Under the pieces are notes generated by a model. That model did no database searches, was not told the origin of the DNA, and saw only the letters and a list, made by a program, of their open reading frames with translations. Shown in pieces: positions 23,697 to 32,787 of a stretch of DNA of 47,922 bases (position 1 is the stretch's first letter; each line of letters starts with the position of its first letter). The translations under genes were made by a program, and so were the position numbers. The stretch is from an uncultured Clostridia bacterium (GTDB lineage Bacteria; Bacillota; Clostridia; Christensenellales; CAG-917), in the NCBI GenBank assembly GCA_944360115.1, contig CALVTH010000007.1, positions 1 through 47,922 of the forward strand, in the 5' to 3' direction.

Positions 23697-24941
23697 ATGA
23701 GAAAGGAAAAAGCCGCCGAAATCGTCACAAACGCCGAGCGCGACCTGGCAAAAAGATTTGCCGAAATCGACGAAATCGCCCTTTTCAATCAGGAAAAAGT
23801 GCTGAAAGCGTTTTATAACAACGCCGTACAGGCGCGCCATTTCTACGGAAGCACGGGTTACGGCTACGACGATGCGGGGCGCGAAACGCTCGGAAAAGTG
23901 TTTGCGGACGCCCTCGGTGCGGAAAGCGCGCTGGTTTCGCCGCTCATTTCGTCGGGAACGCAGGCAATCACACTGATGTTGTTTGCCGCGCTCCGCGCGG
24001 GCGATAAACTTCTGTCCGTGTCGGGCAAGCCTTACGACACGCTGTCCGATGTCATCAGCGGCAAAAATTGCGGGTCTCTTGCCGATTACGGCGTAAATTT
24101 CGACTGCATTCCGCTGGACACATCGGCTCCCGAAAACCCCGATTTCGATTTTCCCGCGATAGAAAAAGCCCTGAAAAAAGAGAAAATCAAGGCGGTTTTT
24201 GCGGGCAGAAGCAGGGGATACGAGTGGCGCGACGCCATAAGCGTCGAAAAAATCGGCGTCCTTGCTGATTTCGTCAAAAAAATAAGCCCCGAAACGCTTG
24301 TTCTCGTCGACAATTGCTACGGTGAATTCGTCGAAAAGACCGAGCCGACCGAGGTCGGAGCCGATTTGATTGCAGGATCGCTCATCAAAAACATAGGCGG
24401 CGGCGTGGCGCCCACGGGCGGTTATGTCGCAGGAAAGGCAGATCTTGTCGAAATGGCGGGGAAAAGGCTCACCGCGCCGTCTCTGGGCACCGAAGTGGGG
24501 TCGTTCATCGGCGGTTATATGCAGTATTTTCAAGGCATTTTCCTTGCGCCGCAGGTTGTGAAAAACGCCGTAAAATCCGCACATCTATTCGCAAAATCCT
24601 TTGCTACGCAAGGATTCGACGCTCTTCCTGCCGATAAGCGGGCGGCGTACGACATCGTTGCCAGCATAAAAATGAATTCCGAACAGCAGCTTGTCAGATT
24701 CTGCGAAGCCGTGCAAAGCGTTTCTCCCGTCGACAGCAATGTCGTTCCCGTGCCGTGGGCGATGCCCGGGTATCAGAACGATGTCATAATGGCGGCAGGC
24801 GCGTTCGTGCAAGGCTCGTCGATAGAATTGTCCGCCGATTCTCCGATAAAGGAACCGTACATCGTCTATGTGCAAGGCGCGCTCACTTACGAACACGCCG
24901 TAATTGCCGTGCGCAAAACGCTGGAAAAGGTTTTGCCTTGA
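23697..24941 (+). CDS. PLP-dependent methionine gamma-lyase family protein (YnbB type)
   Basis: A 414-residue fold-type I PLP enzyme of the family often annotated aluminium resistance protein or YnbB. The motifs are HFYGSTGYGYDDAGRETL, SPLISSGTQAI, VLVDNCYGEF with the PLP-contacting Asp, and the Schiff-base lysine K231 in AGSLIKNIGGG. The substrate is not established. It follows miaA in many Clostridia and Bacilli. A strong ribosome site GGAAGGAAAAGCAAT precedes the ATG. A TATAAT at 23667-23672 may be part of a separate promoter, but no -35 is convincing. Confidence 0.88.
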   Translation: MRKEKAAEIVTNAERDLAKRFAEIDEIALFNQEKVLKAFYNNAVQARHFYGSTGYGYDDAGRETLGKVFADALGAESALVSPLISSGTQAITLMLFAALRAGDKLLSVSGKPYDTLSDVISGKNCGSLADYGVNFDCIPLDTSAPENPDFDFPAIEKALKKEKIKAVFAGRSRGYEWRDAISVEKIGVLADFVKKISPETLVLVDNCYGEFVEKTEPTEVGADLIAGSLIKNIGGGVAPTGGYVAGKADLVEMAGKRLTAPSLGTEVGSFIGGYMQYFQGIFLAPQVVKNAVKSAHLFAKSFATQGFDALPADKRAAYDIVASIKMNSEQQLVRFCEAVQSVSPVDSNVVPVPWAMPGYQNDVIMAAGAFVQGSSIELSADSPIKEPYIVYVQGALTYEHAVIAVRKTLEKVLP

Positions 24942-25544
24942 GGCTCGGTGAATGTTTCCGCGACTGATTCGTTGAAACGGTTGCCAAACCTTGCAGTCGT
25001 CTAAGCCTTATTATTTGTCGAAATATTAAGTCGAAACCTTAAACGGCTGAACGGTATAAACAACAATTGAAATTTCGCAAACAATATTCTGAGCCTCAAA
25101 AACTGTCGGAGCCTAAAAACAATCGAAGGCTTAAAAAACAGTCGGAGTCTCAAAAAACTTTGCGAAGTATGAAAAAGCGTTTTTCTACTGTTTAGTGCAA
25201 TTTCGCCCGCTTTCTATGCGTAAAAGCTGTGTTTTGCGAATAGTTAGAAATATTTGTCTACTCTCGATTTCCGACTTTTCGGGTGCTTGCAAACGCGAAT
25301 ATGCGCAAATTGTCGGAGGGAAATTCGGCGTCAAAGTTCGCTACAAATTTAAGTGCCGACAACCTATGCGGTTGGTCGGCACCGTAAACGGGGATGTTGT
25401 GCGGGCGTGTGATTATGTGCGGGTATGTGAATATTGTATTATTTTTCCGAGGACTGCCCGCGTGCCGTGCGGGTTAAGCAAGGCTGACGGCGAATACCGA
25501 ATATCGACCGCTCTGTCAAAGCGGTCATTGCAGAGGTTATTTGG
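24942..25544. other. 603-bp convergent intergenic region with hairpins and repeats
   Basis: No convincing gene is seen. A 129-codon frame (25195-25584, non-ATG start, no ribosome site) runs through hairpins and into the nfo-like gene and is not credible. The region holds an 18-bp tandem array (25091-25164) and a strong inverted repeat with outer arms GTGCCGAC/GTCGGCAC (about 25353-25381), extended by AACC/GGTT with one bulge. Further stems are CCCGC/GCGGG near 25457-25474 and GACCGCT/AGCGGTC (about 25506-25526). The last may terminate the minus-strand operon, though no T-run follows it. It could harbour a structured RNA; nothing identifies one. Confidence 0.6.
25091..25164. repeat. 18-bp degenerate tandem repeat, four units
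   Basis: Units begin at 25091 (GAGCCTCAAAAACTGTCG), 25109 (GAGCCTAAAAACAATCGA), 25127 (AGGCTTAAAAAACAGTCG) and 25145 (GAGTCTCAAAAAACTTTG plus CG). Weaker GTCG-plus-A/T-rich copies continue upstream to about 24996. The units are A-rich and GC-poor compared with the surrounding genes. There is no spacer sequence, so it is not a CRISPR. Confidence 0.65.
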
Positions 25545-26483
25545 TCATCTGTTTGCAACGGCACGCCAGGCGTCGCGCATATAGGCGGCGTCCTCGGCTT
25601 GCGTGCCTGCAGATTCCGAAAGAATGTGCGGCGTGAGACTGCGCGCGACGATAGCTTCGGCGAAAGGCTCGAACTCCGGGCCGTAGATGTCATCGGCAAA
25701 TGTCAGGTGCCTTATCTCCCCTTTTGCTCCGAACTGTATCTTGGAAAAATGCACATGCATATTGCGTGTCTTGTGCTCGCCTATTCTGTCTCCGAGTTCG
25801 TCGATTATGCGGAGAAAGTCGTCTTTTGTCTTCAAAATTCCGCCGTAAAGCGAATTTATGTGACCGAAATCGACGCAGGGATAGACATTGTCGCCCATGA
25901 GACAAAGTTCAGCCACCTCGCCGACCGTGCCTATCTGCGCCTGTTTGCCCATTGTCTCGGGGCAAACTATCATATCGTCGTAGCCTTCGGCTCTGATTGC
26001 TTCGAGAGTGCGGGCAAAGGCGTCTTTTGTGCGCCCGAAAGCTTCGTCGCGCGGTGCGCCGCCCTGTGCTCCCGCATGAAAAACGCACCTTTTGCCGCCG
26101 AAAGCGCGCAGCACTTTGAGCGACGAGGTGATGTAGCGCACGGAATTGTCTGATTTTTCGGGTTCGGGTGAGGCGAAATTGACGAAATAAGGCGCGTGAA
26201 CGCTGATTTCTATGCCTTGCCGCGCAAATTCATCGCCGATTTTCTGTGCCGTCGCAGAACTTATGTTGACTCCTCTGCCGAACGAATATTCGAAAATGTC
26301 CAGACCGCGCGCTTTCAGCCACGCAGGCATCTCGACGGTGGCGGAATGTCCTTCGGCGGCAAAACTCTCCGACGACCCCGAAGGTCCGAAAAGGGGTCTG
26401 CCCTCCTTTTCGAGCGGATTTGCGAATGATTTCGCATTGCCGCCGCTGGTGACAACGCCGTTTATTCCGTATGTATCACTCAT
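25545..26483 (-). CDS. Endonuclease IV-like TIM-barrel protein
   Basis: A 312-residue protein of the AP endonuclease 2 (Nfo/xylose isomerase-like) superfamily. Metal-binding positions of endonuclease IV are visible: SVHAPYF, VFHAGAQ, VCPETMG, CVDFGHIN, MHVHFSKI, GEIRHL and a terminal LSESAG. It probably cleaves abasic sites in DNA. The N-terminus (FGPSGSSESFAAEGHS) also fits clostridial Nfo-like proteins. The start is ATG 26483 with GGAGAAAAAG upstream; the frame open to 26585 is an overlap shadow. It overlaps ribF by 8 nt and is the last gene of the nusA operon. Confidence 0.87.
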   Translation of the reverse strand: MSDTYGINGVVTSGGNAKSFANPLEKEGRPLFGPSGSSESFAAEGHSATVEMPAWLKARGLDIFEYSFGRGVNISSATAQKIGDEFARQGIEISVHAPYFVNFASPEPEKSDNSVRYITSSLKVLRAFGGKRCVFHAGAQGGAPRDEAFGRTKDAFARTLEAIRAEGYDDMIVCPETMGKQAQIGTVGEVAELCLMGDNVYPCVDFGHINSLYGGILKTKDDFLRIIDELGDRIGEHKTRNMHVHFSKIQFGAKGEIRHLTFADDIYGPEFEPFAEAIVARSLTPHILSESAGTQAEDAAYMRDAWRAVANR

Positions 26484-27414
26484 CTTTTTCTCCTTTGTCG
26501 CCGTTTTCCGAACGGTGGGCGAAGAATTCTTTTGCCGCGCCGCAATCGCGACCGAGTTGCTCGGCGAGCGCGACGCCGTCGGCAAATCTGCTTATGCCGC
26601 GCAGGCGCTTGAAAAAGGACAATTTGACTTTCTTTCCGTACAAATCGCCGCAGAAATCCAGCAAATAGGTCTCGACGGTCGGATTGTCTTCGCCGAAAGT
26701 GGGTCTGCCCCCGACATTGGTAATGCCGATTTCGCTTTCCCCGTCGCGGGTGAGCAAGGTGGCGTAAACACCCTCGCAAAGCGGAAGTCTGTCCGGCGGA
26801 AGAGGGATGTTTGCGGTGGGAAAACCTATGCGTTTGCCTCTGCCGTGAGCGTGTGACACCGTTCCTTGCATGAAATATGGCTCGGCAAGCAAGCGGTTGA
26901 CGGCTTCAATGTCCCCTGCTTCGACCAGCGTTTTGATGTCGGTGGAAGCGATTTTGCGTCCGTCGGCGGTGACAAAGGGCAAAATTTCCGTCGTCACGCC
27001 TCTGTCGCCGAAATATTCGCGGAGAGTCTCCGCATTGCCGCCGGCGTGCGCGCCGAAAGTGTAATCGGCGCCGGCGACGACGCCTTTCACCGTAAGAGAC
27101 GACGAGAGAATGTCCAGAAAAGACTTTGCGTCCAAGCCTGCAACGGCGGCAAATTCCGCATGAATCACCGCGTCGACGCCGAGATTGCCGAGCGCCGTCG
27201 TCCTATCATCGAATCCGTAAATCTGCGGCTTTTTGCCGAGCGCCGCAGCGGGGTCGTCGGAAAAGGTGAAAACGGCGGTCAAAGCGTCGTTTTCCCGTGC
27301 GATTATGTTCGCACGGTTTATCACCGAGGCGTGTCCGCGGTGAACGCAATCGAAAAATCCTGCGGCAAGCACGACGGGACGGTCGAATTTTTCTCCGAAA
27401 ATCAGTTTCAGCAT
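26476..27414 (-). CDS. ribF: Bifunctional riboflavin kinase / FMN adenylyltransferase
   Basis: A 312-residue RibF that turns riboflavin into FMN and FAD. The N-terminal nucleotidyltransferase domain has GFFDCVHRGH (19-28) and an STDIK-type motif (ASTDIKTLVEAGD). The C-terminal flavokinase domain has HAHGRGKRIGFPTANI, GVYAT, ITNVGGRPTFG and VETYLLDF. It overlaps truB by 7 nt and the nfo-like gene by 8 nt. The truB-ribF pair is conserved in Bacillota. Confidence 0.96.
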   Translation of the reverse strand: MLKLIFGEKFDRPVVLAAGFFDCVHRGHASVINRANIIARENDALTAVFTFSDDPAAALGKKPQIYGFDDRTTALGNLGVDAVIHAEFAAVAGLDAKSFLDILSSSLTVKGVVAGADYTFGAHAGGNAETLREYFGDRGVTTEILPFVTADGRKIASTDIKTLVEAGDIEAVNRLLAEPYFMQGTVSHAHGRGKRIGFPTANIPLPPDRLPLCEGVYATLLTRDGESEIGITNVGGRPTFGEDNPTVETYLLDFCGDLYGKKVKLSFFKRLRGISRFADGVALAEQLGRDCGAAKEFFAHRSENGDKGEKDE

Positions 27415-28310
27415 AGCACCGCCCTCATAGTCAGCATTTTGTCGTCGTCGATTGCGCCCATTCCCACAAAAGCGCCCTCTTCGTCGTACACCGCCACCGC
27501 GTCGTCTTCCGCATTGTCCTTGCGGGTGACCGAACAGGCGGCTTCCGCCGCAACGGGAACGCCGTTTTTCAGCAGTCTTGCGTGCTCCGACGGGAAATAC
27601 ATTGCGGTGAAATCGGCAAGCGGGAAATCCGTCGGGAGAATGTGCGCCGTCGGATTGGTTTTCAGTTCTTCGAGAGTGACGGCGTTGTCGAGGTCGAAAG
27701 CGCCGCTCGATATACGCCTGAGCGCAGTCACATAACCCACGGTGCCCGCAGCTGCGGCAATGTCGCGAGCAAGCGCGCGTATGTAGGTGCCCGAGCCGCA
27801 GGTGATGACGAAATCGAACTCCGCCGCGGTTTCGGCGGGCTTTATGTCGTCGAATTTCACGAAAACGGTTTTGGGCGTCAGGGAGACGGTTTTGCCTTCG
27901 CGCGCGAGGTCGTATGCCCTTTTGCCGTTTACGGACTTAGCCGAAAAATCGGGCGGAATCTGGTCGATAAAACCCTCGAACAGCGTTGCAGCCGCTTTGA
28001 TTTCCGCAAAGTCGGGTATCCTGCCGCCGCTCTTAGTGATTTTCCCGGCGCGGTCGAGGGTGTCCGTCGTCTCGCCGAAACGGAAACGCGCCGTATATGT
28101 CTTGCGTTTGCGCAGCAGATAGTCGAAGAGGCGCGTCGCTTTGCCTATAGCGACGGGCAAAACGCCCGAAGCGGCGGGATCCAGCGTGCCGAGGTGTCCC
28201 GCCTTGCACCGCTCGCCGACGGCTTTGGAAAGAACGCCGCGCACAATGCACACGACATCGGACGAAGTCATGCCCTCGGGCTTGTCGATGTTCATGAATC
28301 CGCTTATCAC
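27408..28310 (-). CDS. truB: tRNA pseudouridine-55 synthase
   Basis: A 300-residue TruB that makes pseudouridine 55 in the tRNA T-loop. It starts with the family motif GFMNIDKPEGMTSSDVV. The catalytic aspartate is D44 in GHLGTLDPAASGVL. The RFGETTDTLD and GTYIRALARD blocks follow, and a PUA-like tail completes it. ATG 28310 overlaps the nrnA stop by 4 nt. Confidence 0.96.
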   Translation of the reverse strand: MISGFMNIDKPEGMTSSDVVCIVRGVLSKAVGERCKAGHLGTLDPAASGVLPVAIGKATRLFDYLLRKRKTYTARFRFGETTDTLDRAGKITKSGGRIPDFAEIKAAATLFEGFIDQIPPDFSAKSVNGKRAYDLAREGKTVSLTPKTVFVKFDDIKPAETAAEFDFVITCGSGTYIRALARDIAAAAGTVGYVTALRRISSGAFDLDNAVTLEELKTNPTAHILPTDFPLADFTAMYFPSEHARLLKNGVPVAAEAACSVTRKDNAEDDAVAVYDEEGAFVGMGAIDDDKMLTMRAVLC

Positions 28311-29263
28311 AGCAGTCTGTCCCTTGCCGCTTTAAGGAGTTTGTCGACGATGTCCTCGTAAAAACCGTTGAGGCGGCAACCCGCGGCGCGAGCGTGCCCG
28401 CCGCCGCCGAAAGTAGCGGCAAGGTCGCTGGCGTCGACATAATCCTTTGTGCGCACGCTGATTTTGAAATTCTTGTCAGCGACTTCGGAGACGGAAAAAG
28501 CCACTTCCACACCCGCGACTTCAAGAGCGGCGTCGATAATGCCGTCCGTGTCGGCGGAAGTGGTGCCCGTTTCGTCGAAATCGGCCTGACGGAAGGTTAT
28601 GAGCGAAATTTTGCCCTCGTCGAAGAATCTGCACGCGGACAACACGCGTTTTTTGAGGTTGAACACCCGCTCGGGCATACGGCGGAAGGTCTTGTAGACG
28701 AGTTGCGGCGCGTCGATGTCGTACTCCATCAGGAATGCGGCTATGCGGTGAGACTCCGCCGTGGTGGACGAAAACTGGAAGCAACCCGTGTCCGCGACGA
28801 CTCCGACGAAAAGCGCTTCGGCGACGGAGTCGGTCACCCACCCCGCCTGTCTGAGAATACGGCATACGATTTCCGCGCACGCCGCGGCGTCGGATTCCAC
28901 TTGCGAGATGTGCGCAAAGGGCGTGTGACTCTTGTGGTGGTCGATTGCAATGCGCTTCGGCGACGCGAGAAAGGCGCGTTTGCCGCCGCCCATACGGTCG
29001 GCGTCGCTGCAATCCACCGCGAGGGCGAGTTCGTAATGCTTCTTGTCGGCTTTCCCGAAAAGTTCGCTCCCCTCGAGGAAACGGTATTTTTCGGGTATGG
29101 GGTCCTCGGAAAAGAGGTGCACCGTTTTGCCGAGAGGGGTCAAAGCGCGATAAAAAGCAAGAGCGCACGCGATTGTGTCGCCGTCGGGTGAAGTGTGACA
29201 AAAGACGGCTATTTCGCGCGCGCTTTCAAGTGTTTCGATTATTTTTGCGTAATTATTTTTCAT
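28307..29263 (-). CDS. nrnA: DHH-family nanoRNase / pAp phosphatase NrnA
   Basis: A 318-residue DHH-DHHA1 phosphoesterase. Metal-binding motifs are H23-x-S-P-D27-G-D29, VDCSDADR and I-D108-H-H; the C-terminal DHHA1 glycine motif is GGGGHARAAG. NrnA enzymes degrade 2-5-nt RNA and dephosphorylate pAp. The slot between rbfA and truB is the standard one for nrnA in Bacillota. It overlaps rbfA by 11 nt and truB by 4 nt. Confidence 0.93.
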   Translation of the reverse strand: MKNNYAKIIETLESAREIAVFCHTSPDGDTIACALAFYRALTPLGKTVHLFSEDPIPEKYRFLEGSELFGKADKKHYELALAVDCSDADRMGGGKRAFLASPKRIAIDHHKSHTPFAHISQVESDAAACAEIVCRILRQAGWVTDSVAEALFVGVVADTGCFQFSSTTAESHRIAAFLMEYDIDAPQLVYKTFRRMPERVFNLKKRVLSACRFFDEGKISLITFRQADFDETGTTSADTDGIIDAALEVAGVEVAFSVSEVADKNFKISVRTKDYVDASDLAATFGGGGHARAAGCRLNGFYEDIVDKLLKAARDRLL

Positions 29264-29633
29264 CGTCCGATGTGGTTTCGGCGGGAGGAATGGTCAGTTT
29301 GGCAAGAATACTGTCGATTTTCCTGCCGTATTCCGCCGTGGTGTCCAGCTCGAAGTGAAGTTCGGGAATGAGACGGATTTTGACACATTCGCCGAGGCGA
29401 CTGCGTACGAAGCCCGCCGAGCGTCTGACGCAGGCAAACGCTTCGTCACGAGCCGCTTCGTCGGCGGCATAGACGGAGACATACACCTTGGCAAAACGCA
29501 GGTCGGGAGTGACCGCCACCTTGGTGACGCCGACCAGCCCGTCGCCGAGACGGGGGTCTTTGACCTCCGTCGAAATGATACGGGTGATCTGCTTTTGCAG
29601 TTCGGAGTTTATTCTCTCGAATTTAATTCTCAT
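29253..29633 (-). CDS. rbfA: Ribosome-binding factor A
   Basis: A 126-residue KH-type protein (INSELQKQITRIISTEVKDPR, then AKVYVSVYAADE and IRLIPELHFELD). It binds the 30S subunit and promotes late maturation of the 16S rRNA 5' region. Full family length. The ATG lies inside the infB 3' end (11-nt overlap), and the gene overlaps nrnA by 11 nt. Confidence 0.95.
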   Translation of the reverse strand: MRIKFERINSELQKQITRIISTEVKDPRLGDGLVGVTKVAVTPDLRFAKVYVSVYAADEAARDEAFACVRRSAGFVRSRLGECVKIRLIPELHFELDTTAEYGRKIDSILAKLTIPPAETTSDDEK

Positions 29634-32259
29634 CGAGTTTCTCCATACGGAAGACTTCGATTATGTCGCCGACCTTGACATCCTGATAGTTCTGCAACAT
29701 TATGCCGCAATCGAAGTTCTTTGCGATTTCCTTGGCGTCGTCCTTGCCGTGACGGAGGGACGCGATTTCGGAAGTGATTTCTACGGCTCCGTTGCGAATG
29801 AGACGCGCCTGCGCGCCGCGTACGATTTTGCCGTCGGTGACATGGCAACCCGCGATGACGCCGACTCCGGAAATGCGGAACAACTCTCTGATTTCGGCGG
29901 TGCCGAGGACGACTTCCTTGAACTTGGGCTCGAGCATACCCTTGACCGCCTTTTCGATGTCCTCGATTGCGTTGTAGATGATTTCGTAGTAGCGGATGTC
30001 GATTTTTTTCTGCGCGGCAAGCAACTTGGCGTTGGCGTCGGGACGCACATTGAAGCCGATGATGATTGCCTTGGCGGTGTCGGCAAGGTTGACATCGCTC
30101 TCCTTGATTGCGCCGACTGCGCCGTGCACGATGTCGATGTCCACTTCGTCGTTGCCGAGTTTGGACAGCGACTGCTTGACGGCTTCGAGAGAGCCTTGCA
30201 CATCCGCCTTGATGATGAGTTTGACGGACTTGAGTTCGCCCTTCTTGATTTTGTCGAAGAGGTCGTTGAGCGAGACGGAGCCGCTGTCGTCGCCCTTTGC
30301 CGCGAGACGGAGTTTGCGCTCCTGTGCCAGTTCTCTTGCGAACTTTTCGTCGGCAACGACATCGATGATGTCGCCGGCTTCGGGCACTTCGTCCCAGCCC
30401 GTGACCGACACGGGAGTGGACGGACCCGCTTTCTTGACCTGCTTGCCCTTGTCGTCAATCATGGCGCGAATCTTGCCCGTGGACACACCCGCCACGACAT
30501 TGTCGCCGACGCGCAAGGTGCCCGTCTGGACGAGGATGGTTGCGACTTTGCCGATACCCTTGTCGAGACGCGCCTCGATGATCGTACCGCGCGCGGGACG
30601 GTCGGGATTGGCCTTGAGTTCGCGGATTTCCGCCATGATGAGAATGTTCTCCAACAGACTTTCGACGCCTTCGCCCGTCTTTGCCGAAACGCGCACGACG
30701 GGGGTTTCACCGCCCCATTCTTCGGGCAGAACTCCCTGTTCGTTCAACTGGTGCAACACCTGGTCGGGGTTGGCGCCCACTTTGTCTATCTTGTTGACGG
30801 CGACGATGATGGGCACTTCGGCTTGCCTTGCGTGGTTGATTGCCTCGATGGTCTGCGGCATGATACCGTCGTCCGCCGCAACGACGAGGACGGCGATGTC
30901 GGTGACCTGCGCGCCGCGGGCACGCATGGAAGTGAACGCTTCGTGACCGGGCGTGTCGAGGAAGGTGATGGGCGACCCTTTGAGCGAAATGGTGTATGCG
31001 CCGATGTGCTGGGTTATACCGCCCGCCTCACCGCCCGCGACATTGGACTTGCGGATATAGTCGAGAAGGGATGTCTTGCCGTGGTCGACATGTCCCATAA
31101 TGGTGACGACGGGAGGACGGGGCACGAGTTTGGTCACATCCTCGTCATCGATGACGAGTTTTGCCGTGAGCGCTTCCTCGAAGGTGGTCTCGGCTTTGAG
31201 TTCGAGAGTTATGGGATTGTTCTTGGTGATTTCGCCGATGATGAGTTCGGCAGTGGCGAAATCTATGCTCTCGTTTATGGTCTTGATGATACCGAGTTTG
31301 AAGAGATTGGAGATAATCTCGCTTGCGCCGATACCCGTCTTTTCGCTGAGAACCTTGATCGGCACGGGGTCGGAAGTGATGACCGCGTGGTCGACGAAAG
31401 TCGCCGTGCCGCCGGAGGAATTCTTGTTCTTGCCGCCCTTGTAAACGCGCACACGGGGGTCTTCTTCGTTGAAAGTGCCGTATTTGTCGTCCACGAGGAA
31501 ACCGCGCTTTAGAAGTGCGCGCTTGTTCATCGTGCTGCGGTCGCCGTCGCGCTGACCCGTCTTTTGCGGTGCGGACTTGCCGCCCTTCTGCGCGGGCTTG
31601 GTCGGAGGCGCGTTCTTGGCGGCTTCGGCAAGACCGGAAGCCGAAAGACCGTCGCGGCGGGGATATGCGCCGCCCTGGGGACGGGGCGCGCCCGTGCCTT
31701 GCGGACGGGGTCCCCTGCCCGAATTGTAACCGCCCTCGAAAACGCGGGTGGTCACGCCCTTCTTGACGGGAGTCGGCGGGACATATATTCTGCGGATTTC
31801 GCCGTTGGGAAGAATTTCCGACTGAATGGCGGGATTGGAAGTCGCGGTCCTAACGGGTGCGGTAGGCTTCGCGGGAGCCGCTTTTTCTTCCGTCGCGGGA
31901 GCGACGGGGGCGGATTCCTCCTCCGCTTCGGCTTCGGGCTCGGCGGGGATTTCTTCCGCAGGCGCGGGCGCTTCCTCGGGTGCGACTGCAACGAGTTGCT
32001 CCGCCGCGGGTTTGTCTGCGACGGGTTCCTCGACGACGGCTTTGGCGGCGAGTTTTTCCTCTTCCGCTTCACGCGCCTTGCGCTCTTCCTCCTCTCTCAG
32101 GGCGAGAGCGTCGCGTCGTACGACTGCCGCCGCCATAAGAGCGGCCACGCGCGATTTCTGTTCCGCAACGAAATTTCTGAGTTGCGCAAACTGCCCGACC
32201 TTGTACTGACCGAGTTGCTTGACGGCTTCCTGTGCGTTGTCCTTCTTGATTTCGCTCAT
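29623..32259 (-). CDS. infB: Translation initiation factor IF-2
   Basis: An 878-residue GTPase that brings fMet-tRNA to the 30S subunit. A long low-complexity N-terminus (about 1-300) is rich in Ala, Glu, Pro and then Gly/Arg/Lys. The IF2-N domain (about 300-370, [20 protein letters not shown]) precedes the G domain with G1 GHVDHGKT (389-396), DTPGHEAF and NKID. Domains II to IV follow and end in [17 protein letters not shown]. The ATG has a ribosome site in CTACCTC-complementary sequence at the ylxQ end; the two genes are 2 nt apart. Confidence 0.97.
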   Translation of the reverse strand: MSEIKKDNAQEAVKQLGQYKVGQFAQLRNFVAEQKSRVAALMAAAVVRRDALALREEEERKAREAEEEKLAAKAVVEEPVADKPAAEQLVAVAPEEAPAPAEEIPAEPEAEAEEESAPVAPATEEKAAPAKPTAPVRTATSNPAIQSEILPNGEIRRIYVPPTPVKKGVTTRVFEGGYNSGRGPRPQGTGAPRPQGGAYPRRDGLSASGLAEAAKNAPPTKPAQKGGKSAPQKTGQRDGDRSTMNKRALLKRGFLVDDKYGTFNEEDPRVRVYKGGKNKNSSGGTATFVDHAVITSDPVPIKVLSEKTGIGASEIISNLFKLGIIKTINESIDFATAELIIGEITKNNPITLELKAETTFEEALTAKLVIDDEDVTKLVPRPPVVTIMGHVDHGKTSLLDYIRKSNVAGGEAGGITQHIGAYTISLKGSPITFLDTPGHEAFTSMRARGAQVTDIAVLVVAADDGIMPQTIEAINHARQAEVPIIVAVNKIDKVGANPDQVLHQLNEQGVLPEEWGGETPVVRVSAKTGEGVESLLENILIMAEIRELKANPDRPARGTIIEARLDKGIGKVATILVQTGTLRVGDNVVAGVSTGKIRAMIDDKGKQVKKAGPSTPVSVTGWDEVPEAGDIIDVVADEKFARELAQERKLRLAAKGDDSGSVSLNDLFDKIKKGELKSVKLIIKADVQGSLEAVKQSLSKLGNDEVDIDIVHGAVGAIKESDVNLADTAKAIIIGFNVRPDANAKLLAAQKKIDIRYYEIIYNAIEDIEKAVKGMLEPKFKEVVLGTAEIRELFRISGVGVIAGCHVTDGKIVRGAQARLIRNGAVEITSEIASLRHGKDDAKEIAKNFDCGIMLQNYQDVKVGDIIEVFRMEKLDEN

Positions 32260-32261
32260 TT

Positions 32262-32546
32262 CTACCTCAACAGGTTTATTACGGCGTCGGCAAGAGCTTT
32301 GTCTGTTATGCCGACGGCTTTCACATTGTCTCTGTGAACGAGCTCCGAAAGTCTTTCGACTTCGAAGCGGGGAACGCTTTCCCCGATGTGCCCCGCTACG
32401 CGGGACTTGAGTTTTTCGGGCGCTTCGGCGTCGACCAGCGCGACCTTGACTGCGGCGGGATGTCTGCCTACGGCTTCTTCCCCGAACAGCACCGACGAAC
32501 TTTTGACGGCGAATCCCACGAAAGTGGCGAGTTTAGACCTTTGCAT
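32262..32546 (-). CDS. ylxQ: L7Ae-family RNA-binding protein YlxQ
   Basis: A 94-residue protein of the L7Ae/L30e/Gadd45 fold (KLATFVGFAVKSSSVLFGEE, VALVDAEAPEKLKSRV, ELVHRDNVKAVGITDKALA). YlxQ sits between ylxR and infB throughout Bacillota and is thought to bind structured RNA; its exact role is unsettled. It overlaps ylxR by 14 nt. The sequence is diverged but the position supports the call. Confidence 0.88.
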   Translation of the reverse strand: MQRSKLATFVGFAVKSSSVLFGEEAVGRHPAAVKVALVDAEAPEKLKSRVAGHIGESVPRFEVERLSELVHRDNVKAVGITDKALADAVINLLR

Positions 32547-32787
32547 ACAGTTGCTCCCTGACCTCGTCGGGAAGCGGCGCGCCCAGCGCGGCGTTCACCG
32601 CCCTCTTCTTTATCAGCGTGTCGACGCACGCCCGAGTGGGGTGCACCCACACACCGCGACCATCCGCCTTTCCGCTTTCGTCGAGGAAAATGCGTCCGTC
32701 GGGAGCGCGGCATATCCGCAACATTTCCGACCTGTCCGCGTGCTCGCGGCAGGCGGCGCAACGGCGGGTGCCGACGGGATTAGGCAT
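32533..32787 (-). CDS. ylxR: YlxR family nucleic-acid-binding protein
   Basis: An 84-residue protein with the YlxR signature: GTRRCAACRE near the N-terminus, then LRICRAPDGRIFLDESGKADGRGVWVHP. The third conserved cysteine region reads VHPTRACVDTL. YlxR proteins bind RNA, and at least one has been linked to transcription or RNase P control. ATG 32787 (MPNPVGTRR) overlaps the nusA stop by 8 nt; the frame open to 32862 is inside nusA. Confidence 0.92.
   Translation of the reverse strand: MPNPVGTRRCAACREHADRSEMLRICRAPDGRIFLDESGKADGRGVWVHPTRACVDTLIKKRAVNAALGAPLPDEVREQLYAKV

Noticed and set aside
25067..25195. Lys-rich ~42-codon frame through the 18-bp array (TTG start)
   Set aside because: No ATG and no ribosome site; the codon pattern simply follows the 18-bp period.
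25195..25584. 129-codon plus-strand frame in the ynbB/nfo gap
   Set aside because: Non-ATG start, no ribosome site, crosses several hairpins and enters the convergent nfo-like gene; composition is not protein-like.
29488..31512. 674-codon plus-strand frame opposite infB
   Set aside because: Antisense to IF-2; its repetitive acidic composition mirrors the IF-2 codons.
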